DNA of 64,000 nt from Atriophallophorus winterbourni (Eukaryota; Platyhelminthes; Trematoda; Plagiorchiida; Microphallidae). The DNA is taken from positions 1-64,000 of the forward strand of contig JACCGJ010008366.1 of the NCBI GenBank assembly GCA_013407085.1, written 5' to 3'. The notes beneath the pieces were generated by a model. That model searched no databases, was not told the DNA's origin, and worked only from the letters and a program-made list of their open reading frames with translations. Position 1 is the stretch's first letter. The number at the start of each line of letters is the position of its first letter. This document shows positions 48,700 to 60,416 of the stretch, piece by piece. Position numbers and translations under genes: made by a program.

Positions 48700-48768
48700 G
48701 CGCCCGGGTATCGAACATGAGCCCTCGGACTCCCGAGAAAAGCACATGACCGCTTGACCGTAACTACG
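48700..48768 (-). ncRNA. tRNA-like segment in the 2.17-kb unit
   Basis: On the minus strand TGGTCAAGCGG matches the Pol III box A consensus at about 10 of 11 positions. It is followed about 32 nt later by a box B-like sequence, then CCGGGCGC. An anticodon-arm-like hairpin (CTCGGGAGTCCGAG) lies between them. The pattern resembles the head of a tRNA-derived SINE, perhaps of Ser or Leu type. The acceptor stem does not pair, so it is not an intact tRNA gene. In this copy box B begins TGTTCGATACC, one step further from consensus. Confidence 0.45.
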
Positions 48769-50860
48769 TTCCTTAGTTGTACAACCAAACTTATTCAAAG
48801 GTTTGACTGGAATAGCTCTCGTGAACCAGACAAATCGGTTGATGAGTTTGATCGATAAACACCAGCGGCAGATGTTGATGACTTTGTCTCGATTCACCAT
48901 TTTTAAGACACTTGTGGATGCCCTGCTTGTTTTAGTTCGCCTTGTGATAAACGTAGCATTTCGAACGACAATTTTACCACTGAGTTTCCAGAGACCGAAG
49001 TGAGAGCGCGATGAAAATGTTTGTTGAAGCCGCATTTAGATATCCACTTGGAACATGGATTTGACCTTGGATTTGAAGGGGCACCTGGCCGATCTGCTGA
49101 TATGTCCGTTTCATGTGATCGGTGGCGTGATTGTCAAATACAATCAAAACATGGATACAATTGCCATGCTATAATTTTGTCTCGCCCCAACGGAACCATG
49201 TGTTCGATATTCAATCCCATATTTTTTGCTATAAATTTATCGATTACGGGAAGTGGCTAAGGTAAAGGAATTACAAAATCGTTACAAAAATTTATATTAA
49301 AATGTATAATACATAGGTTAATATTGAACTAAATTATCGAGCGCTAATTGCAAATTCATTATTTTCCGCACACATTTTGAAGCCGAATATACTATGCTGA
49401 TATGGATCGCGTGATACTCTGTGGTCATCACTAAAACGTGAATGACCAGTAGCAACTTTCTCACGGGTGTCATATGCTACTGATGAACCATTATAAGTAA
49501 CCCATGAATTAGATAATGCCACCTACTTTTGTCACATCACGAGCTAGAAGTGAGCGCTGGAGTGAAAATATTTTCACGCAACGTGCCACATCTACTCCAT
49601 CGCACAAATCAGGCAAATCGTCAAAACTTATAAAGAAACCGAAATATGATGCAGATGAGATGTTTGTTTATGGACAAGGGTTTTACACTAAGGCTGTTGG
49701 CGACACGTTTCGGGGGTGCTGCACGAATGTTGAACGAATGCTGCACTCAGCTATTGTAATGACCAACCACGGAAAACACAAGTTCCAAATAGTTTACGTT
49801 ACTCTTAAGCGAATATGCCGCGCATACACTCATCGACAATCAGGATGTTTTACATGAATTTATTTCACAGCTCTGCTCACATAGGGCGAATGCGGTGTTG
49901 TTTCTTTCTGTTCCATCAATATCATCTTCCACATTGCATTCTGACCTGTTATTACCCTGTCGCTTTATGGACCCTTTTGCTTATTTAGAACTTGATTTGA
50001 TTCGCACAATTTGTCGCAATCTCGATCGCTTGGGACGTTCGGACATTTGAACTTAGCTTTGATTTTGACACGTGTATACAGTCGATATTGTTTTGACATT
50101 GGCCGAGATTATAATCCGGTTTTCTTTTTTCTTTCTCATATCTGTCTATGCCTGGGCAACCTTACAGTATCTTAGCCCACGTGCAGTCTCTGACCGTACG
50201 GCACTTTGCCTGGATCAACCTTGTGCGTAAATTCATTCATTCATACCGGTTAACCTCGATAAATGAGGTAAGTTTTTACTATATTTGATTGCCTCAATAC
50301 AGTACCGCTTTTGTTGACAAATCCTAGTTGGGTTCTGATATACCTGGGGATTTTGCGCGTCACTCAACTTGGGACGTTTCCTTGATTGTCAAATACAGTC
50401 AAAATTACTCAATTGGACAGTATTCAATAGCGCTCAGTTAATTCGGAGTGTTTATCCGTCTTCGTGAATTTCGATTCAACATTTTGAACGCATTCGCGAA
50501 ACAAAGGTATAGCAGGTGGAAATCTCCATAAAGGTTTGACCAAGTCGCTCCAGATCGAAGTCTCTGATGAGTTGAATCTGATTTTGATATCTTTCCTGAG
50601 GACAGTTTCACCAATGACATTCCCCACAGTTCATTTTCTCAATCTTTGCAACCATTTGGGCACAGTTCCGCGGAACCAGCAGAGGCATGACGCAACGAAA
50701 TGGAAAGAAAAAGAAAAGCAAGAGAGCGGCTTAAATTAGAGAGGGAAATTGCTCTCGAAGAAATCGAAATAGAGATAATGAGCTTGAAATTAGAAAAGAT
50801 TATTTAAAAGTAATGGAGAATCTTCACACCGATAACGAAATGAAAATCGAAAATTATAAT

Positions 50861-50929
50861 GCGCCCGGGTATCGAACCTGAGCCCTCGGACTCCCGAGCG
50901 AAGCACATGACCGCTTGACCATAACTACG
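50861..50929 (-). ncRNA. tRNA-like segment, unit 3
   Basis: Here box B is GGTTCGATACC, 10 of 11 to the consensus, and the 3' side is CCGGGCGC. The hairpin reads GCTCGGGAGTCCGAGG. Confidence 0.5.
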
Positions 50930-51678
50930 TTCCCTAGTTGTACAACCAAACTTATCCAAAGGTTTGACTGGAATAGCTCTCGTGAACCTGAAAAATCGGT
51001 TGATGAGTTTGATCGATAAACACCAGCGGCAGATGTTGATGACTTTGTCTCGATTCACCATTTTTAAGACACTTGTGGACGTCCTGCTTGTTTTAGTTCG
51101 CCTTGTGATAAACGTAGCAATTCGAACGACAATTTTACCACTCAGTTCACAGAGACCGATGTGAGAGGGCGATCAAAATGTTTGTTGAAGCCGCATTTTG
51201 ATATTCACTTGGAACATGGATAGGACCTGGGATTTGAAGGGGCACCTGGCCGATCTGCTGATATGTCCGTTTCATGTGATCGGTGGCGTGATTGTCAAAT
51301 ACAATCAAAACATGGATATAATTGCCATGGTATAATTTTGTCTCTTGCACCAACGGAACCATGTGTTCGATATTCAATCCCATATTTTTTGCTATAAATT
51401 TATCGATAACGGGAAGTGGCTAAGGTAAAGGAATTACAAAATCGATACAAAAATTTATATTAAAATGTATAATACATAGGTTAATATTGAACTAAATTAT
51501 CGAGCGCTAATTGCAAATTCATTATTTTCCGCACACATTTTGAAGCCGAATATACTATGCTGATATGGATCGCGTGATACTCTGTGGTCATCACTAAAAC
51601 GTGAATGACCAGTAGCAACTTTCTCACGGGTGTCATATGCTACTGATGAACCATTATAAGTAACCCATGAATTAGATA

Positions 51679-52020
51679 ATGCCACCTACTTTTGTCACAT
51701 CACGAGCTAGAAGTGAGCGCTGGAGTGAAAATATTTTCACGCAACGTGCCACATCTACTCCATCGCACAAATCAGGCAAATCGTCAAAACTTATAAAGAA
51801 ACCGAAATATGATGCAGATGAGATGTTTGTTTATGGACAAGGGTTTTACACTAAGGCTGTTGGCGACACGTTTCAGGGGTGCTGCACGAATGTTGAACGA
51901 ATGCTGCACTCAGCCATTGGAATGACCAACCACGGAAAACACAAGTTCCAAATAGTTTACGTTACTCTTAAGCGAATATGCCGCGCATACACTCATCGAC
52001 AATCAGGATGTTTTACATGA
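51679..52020 (+). CDS. Conserved small reading frame in the 2.17-kb unit, unknown
   Basis: An ATG-started frame of 113 codons encodes a Ser/Thr/Lys-rich protein (MPPTFVTSRARSERWSENIF, SGKSSKLIKKPKYDADEM, YGQGFYTKAVGD). The same frame is intact at 49,516-49,857, 53,848-54,189 and 56,017-56,358. In the divergent last full unit it is broken near 58,312. No domain, signal peptide or membrane segment was recognised. Because the units are nearly identical by homogenisation, conservation of the frame is weak evidence for function. Confidence 0.2.
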   Translation: MPPTFVTSRARSERWSENIFTQRATSTPSHKSGKSSKLIKKPKYDADEMFVYGQGFYTKAVGDTFQGCCTNVERMLHSAIGMTNHGKHKFQIVYVTLKRICRAYTHRQSGCFT

Positions 52021-52147
52021 ATTTCTTTCACAGCTCTGCTCACATAGGGCGAATGCGGTGTTGTTTCTTTCTGTTCCGTCAATATCATCTTCCACATTGC
52101 ATTCTGACCTGTTATTACCCTATCGCTTTATGGACCCTTTTGCTTAT

Positions 52148-52399
52148 TTAGAACTTGATTTGATTCGCACAATTTGTCGCAATCTCGATCGCTTGGGACG
52201 ATCGGACATTTGAACTTACCTTTGATTTTGACACGTGTATATACACGATATCGTTTTGACATTGGCCAAGATTATAATCCAGTTTTCTTTTTTCTTTCTC
52301 ATATCTGTCTATGCCTGGGCAACCTGACAGTATCTTAGCCCACGTGCAGTCTCTGACCGTACGGCACTTTGCCTGGATCAGGCTTGTGCGTTTATTCAT
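52148..52399 (-). other. Conserved minus-strand frame with (ATTC)n edge, unknown
   Basis: An 83-codon frame (AKCRTVRDCTWAKILSGCPG, IDRYEKEKRK) begins next to an ATTCATTCATTC run on the plus strand at about 52,394-52,405. Copies lie at 47,818-48,069, 56,486-56,737 and 58,668-58,919. The tetranucleotide run next to a conserved block resembles the edge of a short retroelement. No protein family was recognised. Confidence 0.25.
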
Positions 52400-52610
52400 T
52401 CATTCAATCATAATCCGGTTAACCTCGATAAATGAGGTAAGTTTTTACTATATTTGATTGCCTCAATACAGTACCGCTTTTGTTGACAAATCCTAGTTGG
52501 GTTCTGATATACCTGGGGATTTTGCGCGTCACTCAACTTGGGACGTTTCCTTGATTGTCAAATACAGTCAAAAGTACTCAATTAGACAGTACTCAATAGC
52601 GCTCAGTTAA

Positions 52611-53051
52611 TTCGGAGTGTTTATCCGTCTTCGTAAATTTCCATTCAACATTTTGAACGCATTCGCGAAACAAAGGCATAGCAGGTGGAAATCTCCACAA
52701 AGGTTTGACCAAGTCGCTCCAGATCGAAGTCTCTGATGAGTTGAATCTGATTTTGATACCTTTCCTGAGGACAGTTTCACCAATGACATTCCCCACAGTT
52801 CATTTTCTCAATCTTTGCAACCATTTGGGCACAGTTCCGCGGAACCAGCAGAGGCACGACGCAACGAAATGGAAAGAAAAAGAAAAGCAAGAGAGCGGCT
52901 AAAATTGGAGAGGGAAATTGCTCTCGAAGAAATCGAAATAGAGATAAAGGAGCTTGAAATTAGAAAAGATTATTTAAAAGTAATGAAGAATCTTCACACC
53001 GATAACGAAATGAAAATCGAAAATTATAATGCGACCGGGTATCGAACCTGA
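52611..53051 (+). pseudogene. Coiled-coil reading frame in the 2.17-kb unit, split by double TGA
   Basis: One plus-strand frame is open from 52,611 (FNILNAFAKQRYSRWKSPQR, FDQVAPDRSL), is broken by two consecutive TGA codons at 52,734-52,739, and continues to a stop at 53,049-53,051. The second part is acidic (ESDFDTFPEDSFTNDIPHSS), then strongly helical and charged (ERKRKARERLKLEREIALEE, IEIEIKELEIRKDYL), a probable coiled coil. The composition looks like coding sequence, perhaps a gag-like or structural protein of a dead mobile element, but I do not recognise the family. The double TGA is present in every unit examined, so it predates the amplification. Equivalent stretches occur in the other units, for example at 47,3xx, 48,5xx, 50,7xx, 55,0xx and 57,1xx. 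Confidence 0.45.
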
Positions 53052-53099
53052 GCCCTCGGACTCCCGACCGAAGCACATGACCGCTTGACCATAACTACG
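53031..53099 (-). ncRNA. tRNA-like segment, unit 4
   Basis: Box A and box B are as in unit 3. The 3' side is CCGGTCGC and the hairpin carries CGGTCGGGAGTCCG. Confidence 0.5.
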
Positions 53100-55198
53100 T
53101 TCCCTAGTTGTACAACCAAACTTATCCAAAGGTTTGACTGGAATAGCTCTCGTGAACCTGAAAAATCGGTTGATGAGTTTGATCGATAAACACCAGCGGC
53201 AGATGTTGATTACTTTGTCTCGATTCACCATTTTTAAGACACTTGTGGACGTCCTGCTTGTTTTAGTTCGCCTTGTGATAAACGTAGCAATTCGACCGAC
53301 ACTTTTACCACTCAGTTCACAGAGACCGATGTGAGAGGGCGATCAAAATGTTTGTTGAAGCCGCATTTTGATATTCACTTGGAACATGGATTTGACCTTG
53401 GATTTGAAAGGGCACCTGGCTGATCTGCTGATATGTCCGTTTCATGTGATCGGTGGCGTGATTGTCAAATACAATCAAAACATGGATATAATTGCCATGC
53501 TATAATTTTGTCTCTTGCACCAACGGAACCATGTGTTCGATATTCAATCCCATATTTTTGCTATAAATTTATCGATTACGGGAAGTGGCTAAGGTAAAGG
53601 AATTACAAAATCGATACAAAAATTCATATTAAAATGTATAATACATAGGTTAATATTGAACTAAATTATCGAGCGCTAATTGCAAATTCATTATTTTCCG
53701 CACACATTTTGAAGCCGAATATACTATGCTGATATGGATCGCGTGATACTCAGTGGTCATCACTAAAACGTGAATGACCAGTAGCAACTTTCTCACGGGT
53801 GTCATATGCTACTGATGAACCAATATAAGTAACCCATGAATTAGATAATGCCACCTACTTTTGTCACATCACGAGCTAGAAGTGAGCGCTGGAGTGAAAA
53901 TATTTCCACGCAACGTGCCACATCTACTCCATCGCACAAATCAGGCAAATCGTCAAAACTTTTAAAGAAACCGAAATATGATGTAGTTGAGATTTTTGTT
54001 TATGGACAAGGGTTTTATACTAAGGCTGTTGGCGACACGTTTTGGGGGTGCTGCACGAATGTTGAACGAATGCTGCACTCAGCCATTGGAATGACCAACC
54101 ACGGAAAACACAAGTTCCAAATAGTTTACGTTACTCTTAAGCGAATATGCCGCGCATACACTCATCGACAATCAGGATGTTTTACATGAATTTCTTTCAC
54201 AGCTCTGCTCACATAGGGCGAATGCGGTGTTGTTTCTTTCTGTTCCGTCAATATCATCTTCCACATTGCATTCTGACCTGTTATTACCCTATCGCTTTAT
54301 GGACCCTTTTGCTTATTTAGAACTTGATTTGATTCGCACAATTTGTCGCAATCTCGATCGCTTAGGACGATCGGACATTTGAACTTACCTTTGATTTTGA
54401 CACGTGTATATACACGATATCGTTTTGACATTGGCCAAGATTATAATCCAGTTTTCTTTTTTCTTTCTCATATCTGTCTATGCCTGGGCAACCTGACAGT
54501 ATCTTAGCCCACGTGCAGTCTCTGACCGTACGGCACTTTGCCTGGATCAGGCTTGTGCGTTTATTCATTCATTCAATCATAATCCGGTTAACCTCGATAA
54601 ATGAGGTAAGTTTTTACTATATTTGATTGCCTCAATACAGTATCGCTTTTGTTGACAAATCCTGGTTGGGTTCTGATATACCTGGGGATTTTGCGCGTCA
54701 CTCAACTTGGGACGTTGCCTTGATTGTCAAATATAGTCAAAAGTACTCAATTGGACAGTACTCAATAGCGCTCAGTTAATTCGGAGTGTTTATCCGTCTT
54801 CGTGAATTTCGATTCAACATTTTGAACGCATTCGCGAAACAAAGGTATAGCAGGTGGAAATCTCCACAAAGGTTTGACCAAGTCGCTCCAGATCGAAGTC
54901 TCTGATGAGTTGAATCTGATTTTGATACCTTTCCTGAGGACAGTTTCACCAATGACATTCCCCACAGTTCATTTTCTCAATCTTTGCAACCATTTGGGCA
55001 CAGTTCCGCGGAACCAGCAGAGGCACGACGCAACGAAATGGAAAGAAAAAGAAAAGCAAGAGAGCGGCTAAAATTGGAGAGGGAAATTGCTCTCGAAGAA
55101 ATCGAAATAGAGATAAAGGAGCTTGAAATAGAAAAGATTATTTAAAAGTAATGAAGAATCTTCACACCGATAACGAAATGAAAATCGAAAATTATAAT

Positions 55199-55267
55199 GC
55201 GACCGGGTATCGAACCTGAGCCCTCGGACTCCCGACCGAAGCACATGACCGCTTGACCATAACTACG
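55199..55267 (-). ncRNA. tRNA-like segment, unit 5
   Basis: Identical in both boxes and the hairpin to the copy in unit 4. Just upstream on the plus strand the coiled-coil frame is shifted by a one-base loss near 55,129. Confidence 0.5.
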
Positions 55268-57368
55268 TTCCCTAGTTGTACAACCAAACTTATCCAAAGG
55301 TTTGACTGGAATAGCTCTCGTGAACCTGAAAAATCGGTTGATGAGTTTGATCGATAAACACCAGCGGCAGATGTTGATGACTTTGTCTCGATTCACCATT
55401 TTTAAGACACTTGTGGACGTCCTGCTTGTTTTAGTTCGCCTTGTAATAAACGTAGCAATTCGAACGACAATTTTACCACTGAGTTCCCAGAGACCGATGT
55501 GAGAGCGCGATCAAAATGTCTGTTGAAGCCGCATTTTGATATTCACTTGGAACATGGATTTGACCTTGGATTTGAAGGGGCACCTGGCTGATCTGCTGAT
55601 ATGTCCGTTTCATGTGATCGGTGGCGTGATTGTCAAATACAATCAAAACATGGATATAATTGCCATGCTATAATTTTGTCTCTTGCACCAACGGAACCAT
55701 GTGTTCGATATTCAATCCCATATTTTTTGCTATAAATTTATCGATTACGGGATGTGGCTAAGGTAAAGGAATTACAAAATCGATACAAAAATTTATATTA
55801 AAATGTATAATACATAAGTTAATATTGAACTAAATTATCGAGCGCTAATTGCAAATTCATTATTTTCCGCACACATTTTGAAGCCGAATATACTATGCTG
55901 ATATGGATCGCGTGATACTCAGTGGTCATCACTAAAACGTGAATGACCAGTAGCAACTTTCTCACGGGTGTCATATGCTACTGATGAACCATTATAAGTA
56001 ACCCATGAATTAGATAATGCCACCTACTTTTGTCACATCACGAGCTAGAAGTGAGCGCTGGAGTGAAAATATTTTCACGCAACGTGCCACATCTACTCCA
56101 TCGCACAAATCAGGCAAATCGTCAAAACTTATAAAGAAACCGAAATATGATGCAGATGAGATGTTTGTTTATGGACAAGGGTTTTACACTAAGGCTGTTG
56201 GCGACACGTTTTGGGGGTGCTGCACGAATGTTGAACGAATGCTGCACTCAGCCATTGGAATGACCAACCACGGAAAACACAAGTTCCAAATAGTTTACGT
56301 TACTCTTAAGCGAATATGCCGCGCATACACTCATCGACAATCAGGATGTTTTACATGAATTTCTTTCACAGCTCTGCTCACATAGGGCGAATGCGGTGTT
56401 GTTTCTTTCTGTTCCGTCAATATCATCTTCCACATTGCATTCTGACCTGTTATTACCCTATCGCTTTATGGACCCTTTTGCTTATTTAGAACTTGATTTG
56501 ATTCGCACAATTTGTCGCAATCTCGATCGCTTGGGACGATCGGACATTTGAACTTACCTTTGATTTTGACACGTGTATATACACGATATCGTTTTGACAT
56601 TGGCCAAGATTATAATCCAGTTTTCTTTTTTCTTTCTCATATCTGTCTATGCCTGGGCAACCTGACAGTATCTTAGCCCACGTGCAGTCTCTGACCGTAC
56701 GGCACTTTGCCTGGATCAGGCTTGTGCGTTTATTCATTCATTCAATCATAATCCGGTTAACCTCGATAAATGAGGTAAGTTTTTACTATATTTGATTGCC
56801 TCAATACAGTACCGCTTTTGTTGACAAATCCTAGTTGGGTTCTGATATACCTGGGGATTTTGCGCGTCACTCAACTTGGGACGTTTCCTTGATTGTCAAA
56901 TACAGTCAAAAGTACTCAATTAGACAGTACTCAATAGCGCTCAGTTAATTCGGAGTGTTTATCCGTCTTCGTAAATTTCCATTCAACATTTTGAACGCAT
57001 TCGCGAAACAAAGGCATAGCAGGTGGAAATCTCCACAAAGGTTTGACCAAGTCGCTCCAGATCGAAGTCTCTGATGAGTTGAATCTGATTTTGATACCTT
57101 TCCTGAGGACAGTTTCACCAATGACATTCCCCACAGTTCATTTTCTCAATCTTTGCAACCATTTGGGCACAGTTCCGCGGAACCAGCAGAGGCACGACGC
57201 AACGAAATGGAAAGAAAAAGAAAAGCAAGAGAGCGGCTAAAATTGGAGAGGGAAATTGCTCTCGAAGAAATCGAAATAGAGATAAAGGAGCTTGAAATTA
57301 GAAAAGATTATTTAAAAGTAATGAAGAATCTTCACACCGATAACGAAATGAAAATCGAAAATTATAAT

Positions 57369-57437
57369 GCGACCGGGTATCGAACCTGAGCCCTCGGACT
57401 CCCGACCGAAGCACATGACCGCTTGACCATAACTACG
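57369..57437 (-). ncRNA. tRNA-like segment, unit 6
   Basis: Identical to units 4 and 5 across the boxes, which reflects homogenisation of the central units. Confidence 0.5.
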
Positions 57438-59483
57438 TTCCCTAGTTGTACAACCAAACTTATCCAAAGGTTTGACTGGAATAGCTCTCGTGAACCTGAA
57501 AAATCGGTTGATGAGTTTGATCGATAAACACCAGCGGCAGATGTTGATGACTTTGTCTCGATTCACCATTTTTAAGACACTTGTGGACGTCCTGCTTGTT
57601 TTAGTTCGCCTTGTGATAAACGTAGCAATTCGAACGACAATTTTACCACTCAGTTCACAGAGACCGATGTGAGAGGGCGATCAAAATGTTTGTTGAAGCC
57701 GCATTTTGATATTCACTTGGAACATGGATAGGACCTGGGATTTGAAGGGGCACCTGGCCGATCTGCTGATATGTCCGTTTCATGTGATCGGTGGCGTGAT
57801 TGTCAAATACAATCAAAACATGGATATAATTGCCATGGTATAATTTTGTCTCTTGCACCAACGGAACCATGTGTTCGATATTCAATCCCATATTTTTTGC
57901 TATAAATTTATCGATTACGTGAAGCGGCTAAGGCAAAGGAATTCCAAAATCGTTACAAAAATTTATATTAAAATGTATAATACATATGTTAAGATTGAAC
58001 TAAATTATCGAGCGCTAATTGCAAATTCATCATTTTCCGCACACATTTTGAAGCCGAATATACTATGCTGATATGGATCGTGTGATACTCAGTGGTCATC
58101 AATAAAACGTGAATGACCAGTAACAACATTCTCAAGGGTGTCATATTGTACTGATGAACCATTATAATTAACCCATGAATTAGATAATGCCACTTACTTT
58201 TGTCACATCACGAGCTAGAAGTGAGCGCTGGAGTGAAATTATTTTCACGCAACGTGCCACATCTACTCCATCGCACAAATCAGGCAAATCGTCAAAACTT
58301 ATAAAGAAACCGTAATATGATGCACACGAGTTTGTTTGTTTATGGGCAAGGGTTTTGCACTAAGGCTGTTGGCGACACGTTTTTGGGTTGCTGCACGAAT
58401 GTTGAACGAATTTTGCACGAATTTCGAACGAATGCTGCACTCAGCCATTGGAATGACAAACCACGGAAAACACAAGTTCCAAATCGTTAACGTTACGCAT
58501 AAGCGAGAATGCCGCGCAAACACTCATCGACAATCAGGATGTTTTACATGAATTTATTTCACAGCTATGCTCACATAGTGCGAATGCGGTATTGTTTCTT
58601 TCTGTTCCGTCAATATCATCTTCCACATTGCATTCTGACCTGTCAATACCCTTTCGCTATTGCTTATTTAGAACTTGATTTGCTTCGCACAATTTGTCGC
58701 AATCTCAATCGCTTGGGACTTTCGGACATTTGAACTTTGCTTTGATTTTGACACGTGCAAATACTCGATATTGTTTTGACATTGACTAAGATTATAATCC
58801 GGTTTTCTTTTTTCTTTCTTATATCTGTCTATGCCTGGGCAACCTGACAGTATCTTAGCCCACGTGCAGTCTCTGAGCGTACGGCACTTTGGTTGGATCA
58901 GGCTTGTGCGTGTATTCATTCATTCAATCATAATCCGGTTATCCCCGATAAATGAGGTAAGTTTTTACTATATTTGATTGCCTCAATACAGTACCGCTTT
59001 TGCTGACAAATCCTAGTTAGGTTCTGATATACCTGGGGATTTTGCGCGTCACTCAACTTGGGACGTTTCCTTGATTGTCAAATACAGTCAAAAGTACTCA
59101 ATTAGACAGTACTCAATAGCGCTCAGTTAATTCGGAGTGTTTATCCGTCTTCGTAAATTTCCATTCAACATTTTGAACGCATTTGCAAAACAAAGGTATA
59201 GCAGGTAGAAATCTCAATAAAGTTTTGACCAAGTCGCTCCAGATCGAAGTCTCTGATGAGTTGAATCTGATTTTGATACATTTCTTAAAAACAGTTTCAA
59301 CAATGAGGCACGACTCAACGAAATGGAAAAAAAAGAAAAGCAAGAGAGCGGTTAAAATCGGAGAGGGAAATTGCTCTCGAAGAAATCGAAATAGAGATGA
59401 ACGAGCTAGAAATTAGAAAAGATTATTTGGAAGTAATGAAGAATCTTCACACCGATAACGAAATGAACATCGAAAATTATAAT

Positions 59484-59552
59484 GCGACCGGGTATCGAAC
59501 CTGAGCCCTCGGACTCCAGAGCGAAGCACATGACCGCTTGACCATAACTACG
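59484..59552 (-). ncRNA. tRNA-like segment, last unit
   Basis: Boxes A and B are intact, but the loop region reads CGCTCTGGAGTCCG instead of CGCTCGGGAGTCCG. The surrounding unit is the most divergent of the array. Confidence 0.45.
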
Positions 59553-60416
59553 TTCCCTAGTTGTACAACCAAACTTAACCAAAGTTTTGACTAGAATAGC
59601 TCTCGTGAACCTGAAAAATCGGTTGATGAGTTTGATCGATAAACACCAGCGGCAGATGTTGATGACTTTGTCTCGATTCACCATTTTTAAGACACTTGTG
59701 GACGTCCTGCTTGTCTTAGTTCGCCTTGTGATAAACGGAGCAATTCGAACGACAATTTTACCACTGAGTTTCCAGAGACCGATGTGAGAGCGTGATCAAA
59801 ATGTCTGTTGAAGCCGCATTTTGATATTCACTTGGAACATGGATTTGACCTTGGATTTGAAGGGGCACCTGGCCGCTCTGCTGATATGTCCGTTTCATGT
59901 GATCGGTGGCGTGATTGTCAAATACAATCAAAACATGGATATAATTGCCATGCTATAATTTTGTCTCTTGCACCAACGGAACCATGTGTTCGATATTCAA
60001 TCCCATATTTTTTACTATGAAATTTATCGATTACGTGAAGCGGCTAAGGTAAAGGAATTCCAAAATCGTTACAAAAATTTATATTAAAATGTATAATACA
60101 TAGGTTAAGATTGAACTAAATTATCGAGGGCTAATTGCAAATTCATTATTTTCCGCACACATTTTGAAGCCGAATATACTATGATGATATGGATCGTGTG
60201 ATACTCAGTGGTCATCACTAAAACGTGAATGACCATTAGCAACATTCCCAAGTGTGTCATATTGTACTGATGAACCATTATAAGTAACCCATGAATTAGA
60301 TAATGCCACTTACTTTTGTCACATCACGAGCTAGAAGTGAGCGCTGGAGTGAAAATATTTTCACGCAACGTGCCACATCTACTCCATCGCACAAATCAGG
60401 CAAATCGTCAAAACCT

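Larger units (their letters stand above)
47216..60416. repeat. 2.17-kb tandem array
   Basis: Units, taken from GTCGCTCCAG, start at 47216, 48383, 50544, 52713, 54882, 57051 and 59233. Spacing is 1167, 2161, 2169, 2169, 2169 and 2182 bp. The last unit is cut at 60,416 by a CR1-like LINE. The short first unit has lost about 1 kb between ATGCGAC and CGACACGTTT near 47,533, a junction with a five-base microhomology. Units between about 50.5 and 57.9 kb are almost identical; the first and last units are clearly more divergent, as expected for the edges of a homogenising array. No relation to the 860-bp satellite is visible. Confidence 0.95.

Noticed and set aside
49334..49522. Minus-strand 62-codon frame, also at 51,497-51,685
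   Set aside because: Antisense, no recognised motif, and lost in the more divergent units.
50861..50929. Intact tRNA gene
   Set aside because: Boxes A and B are present, but the acceptor stem does not pair and the T arm has a mismatch.
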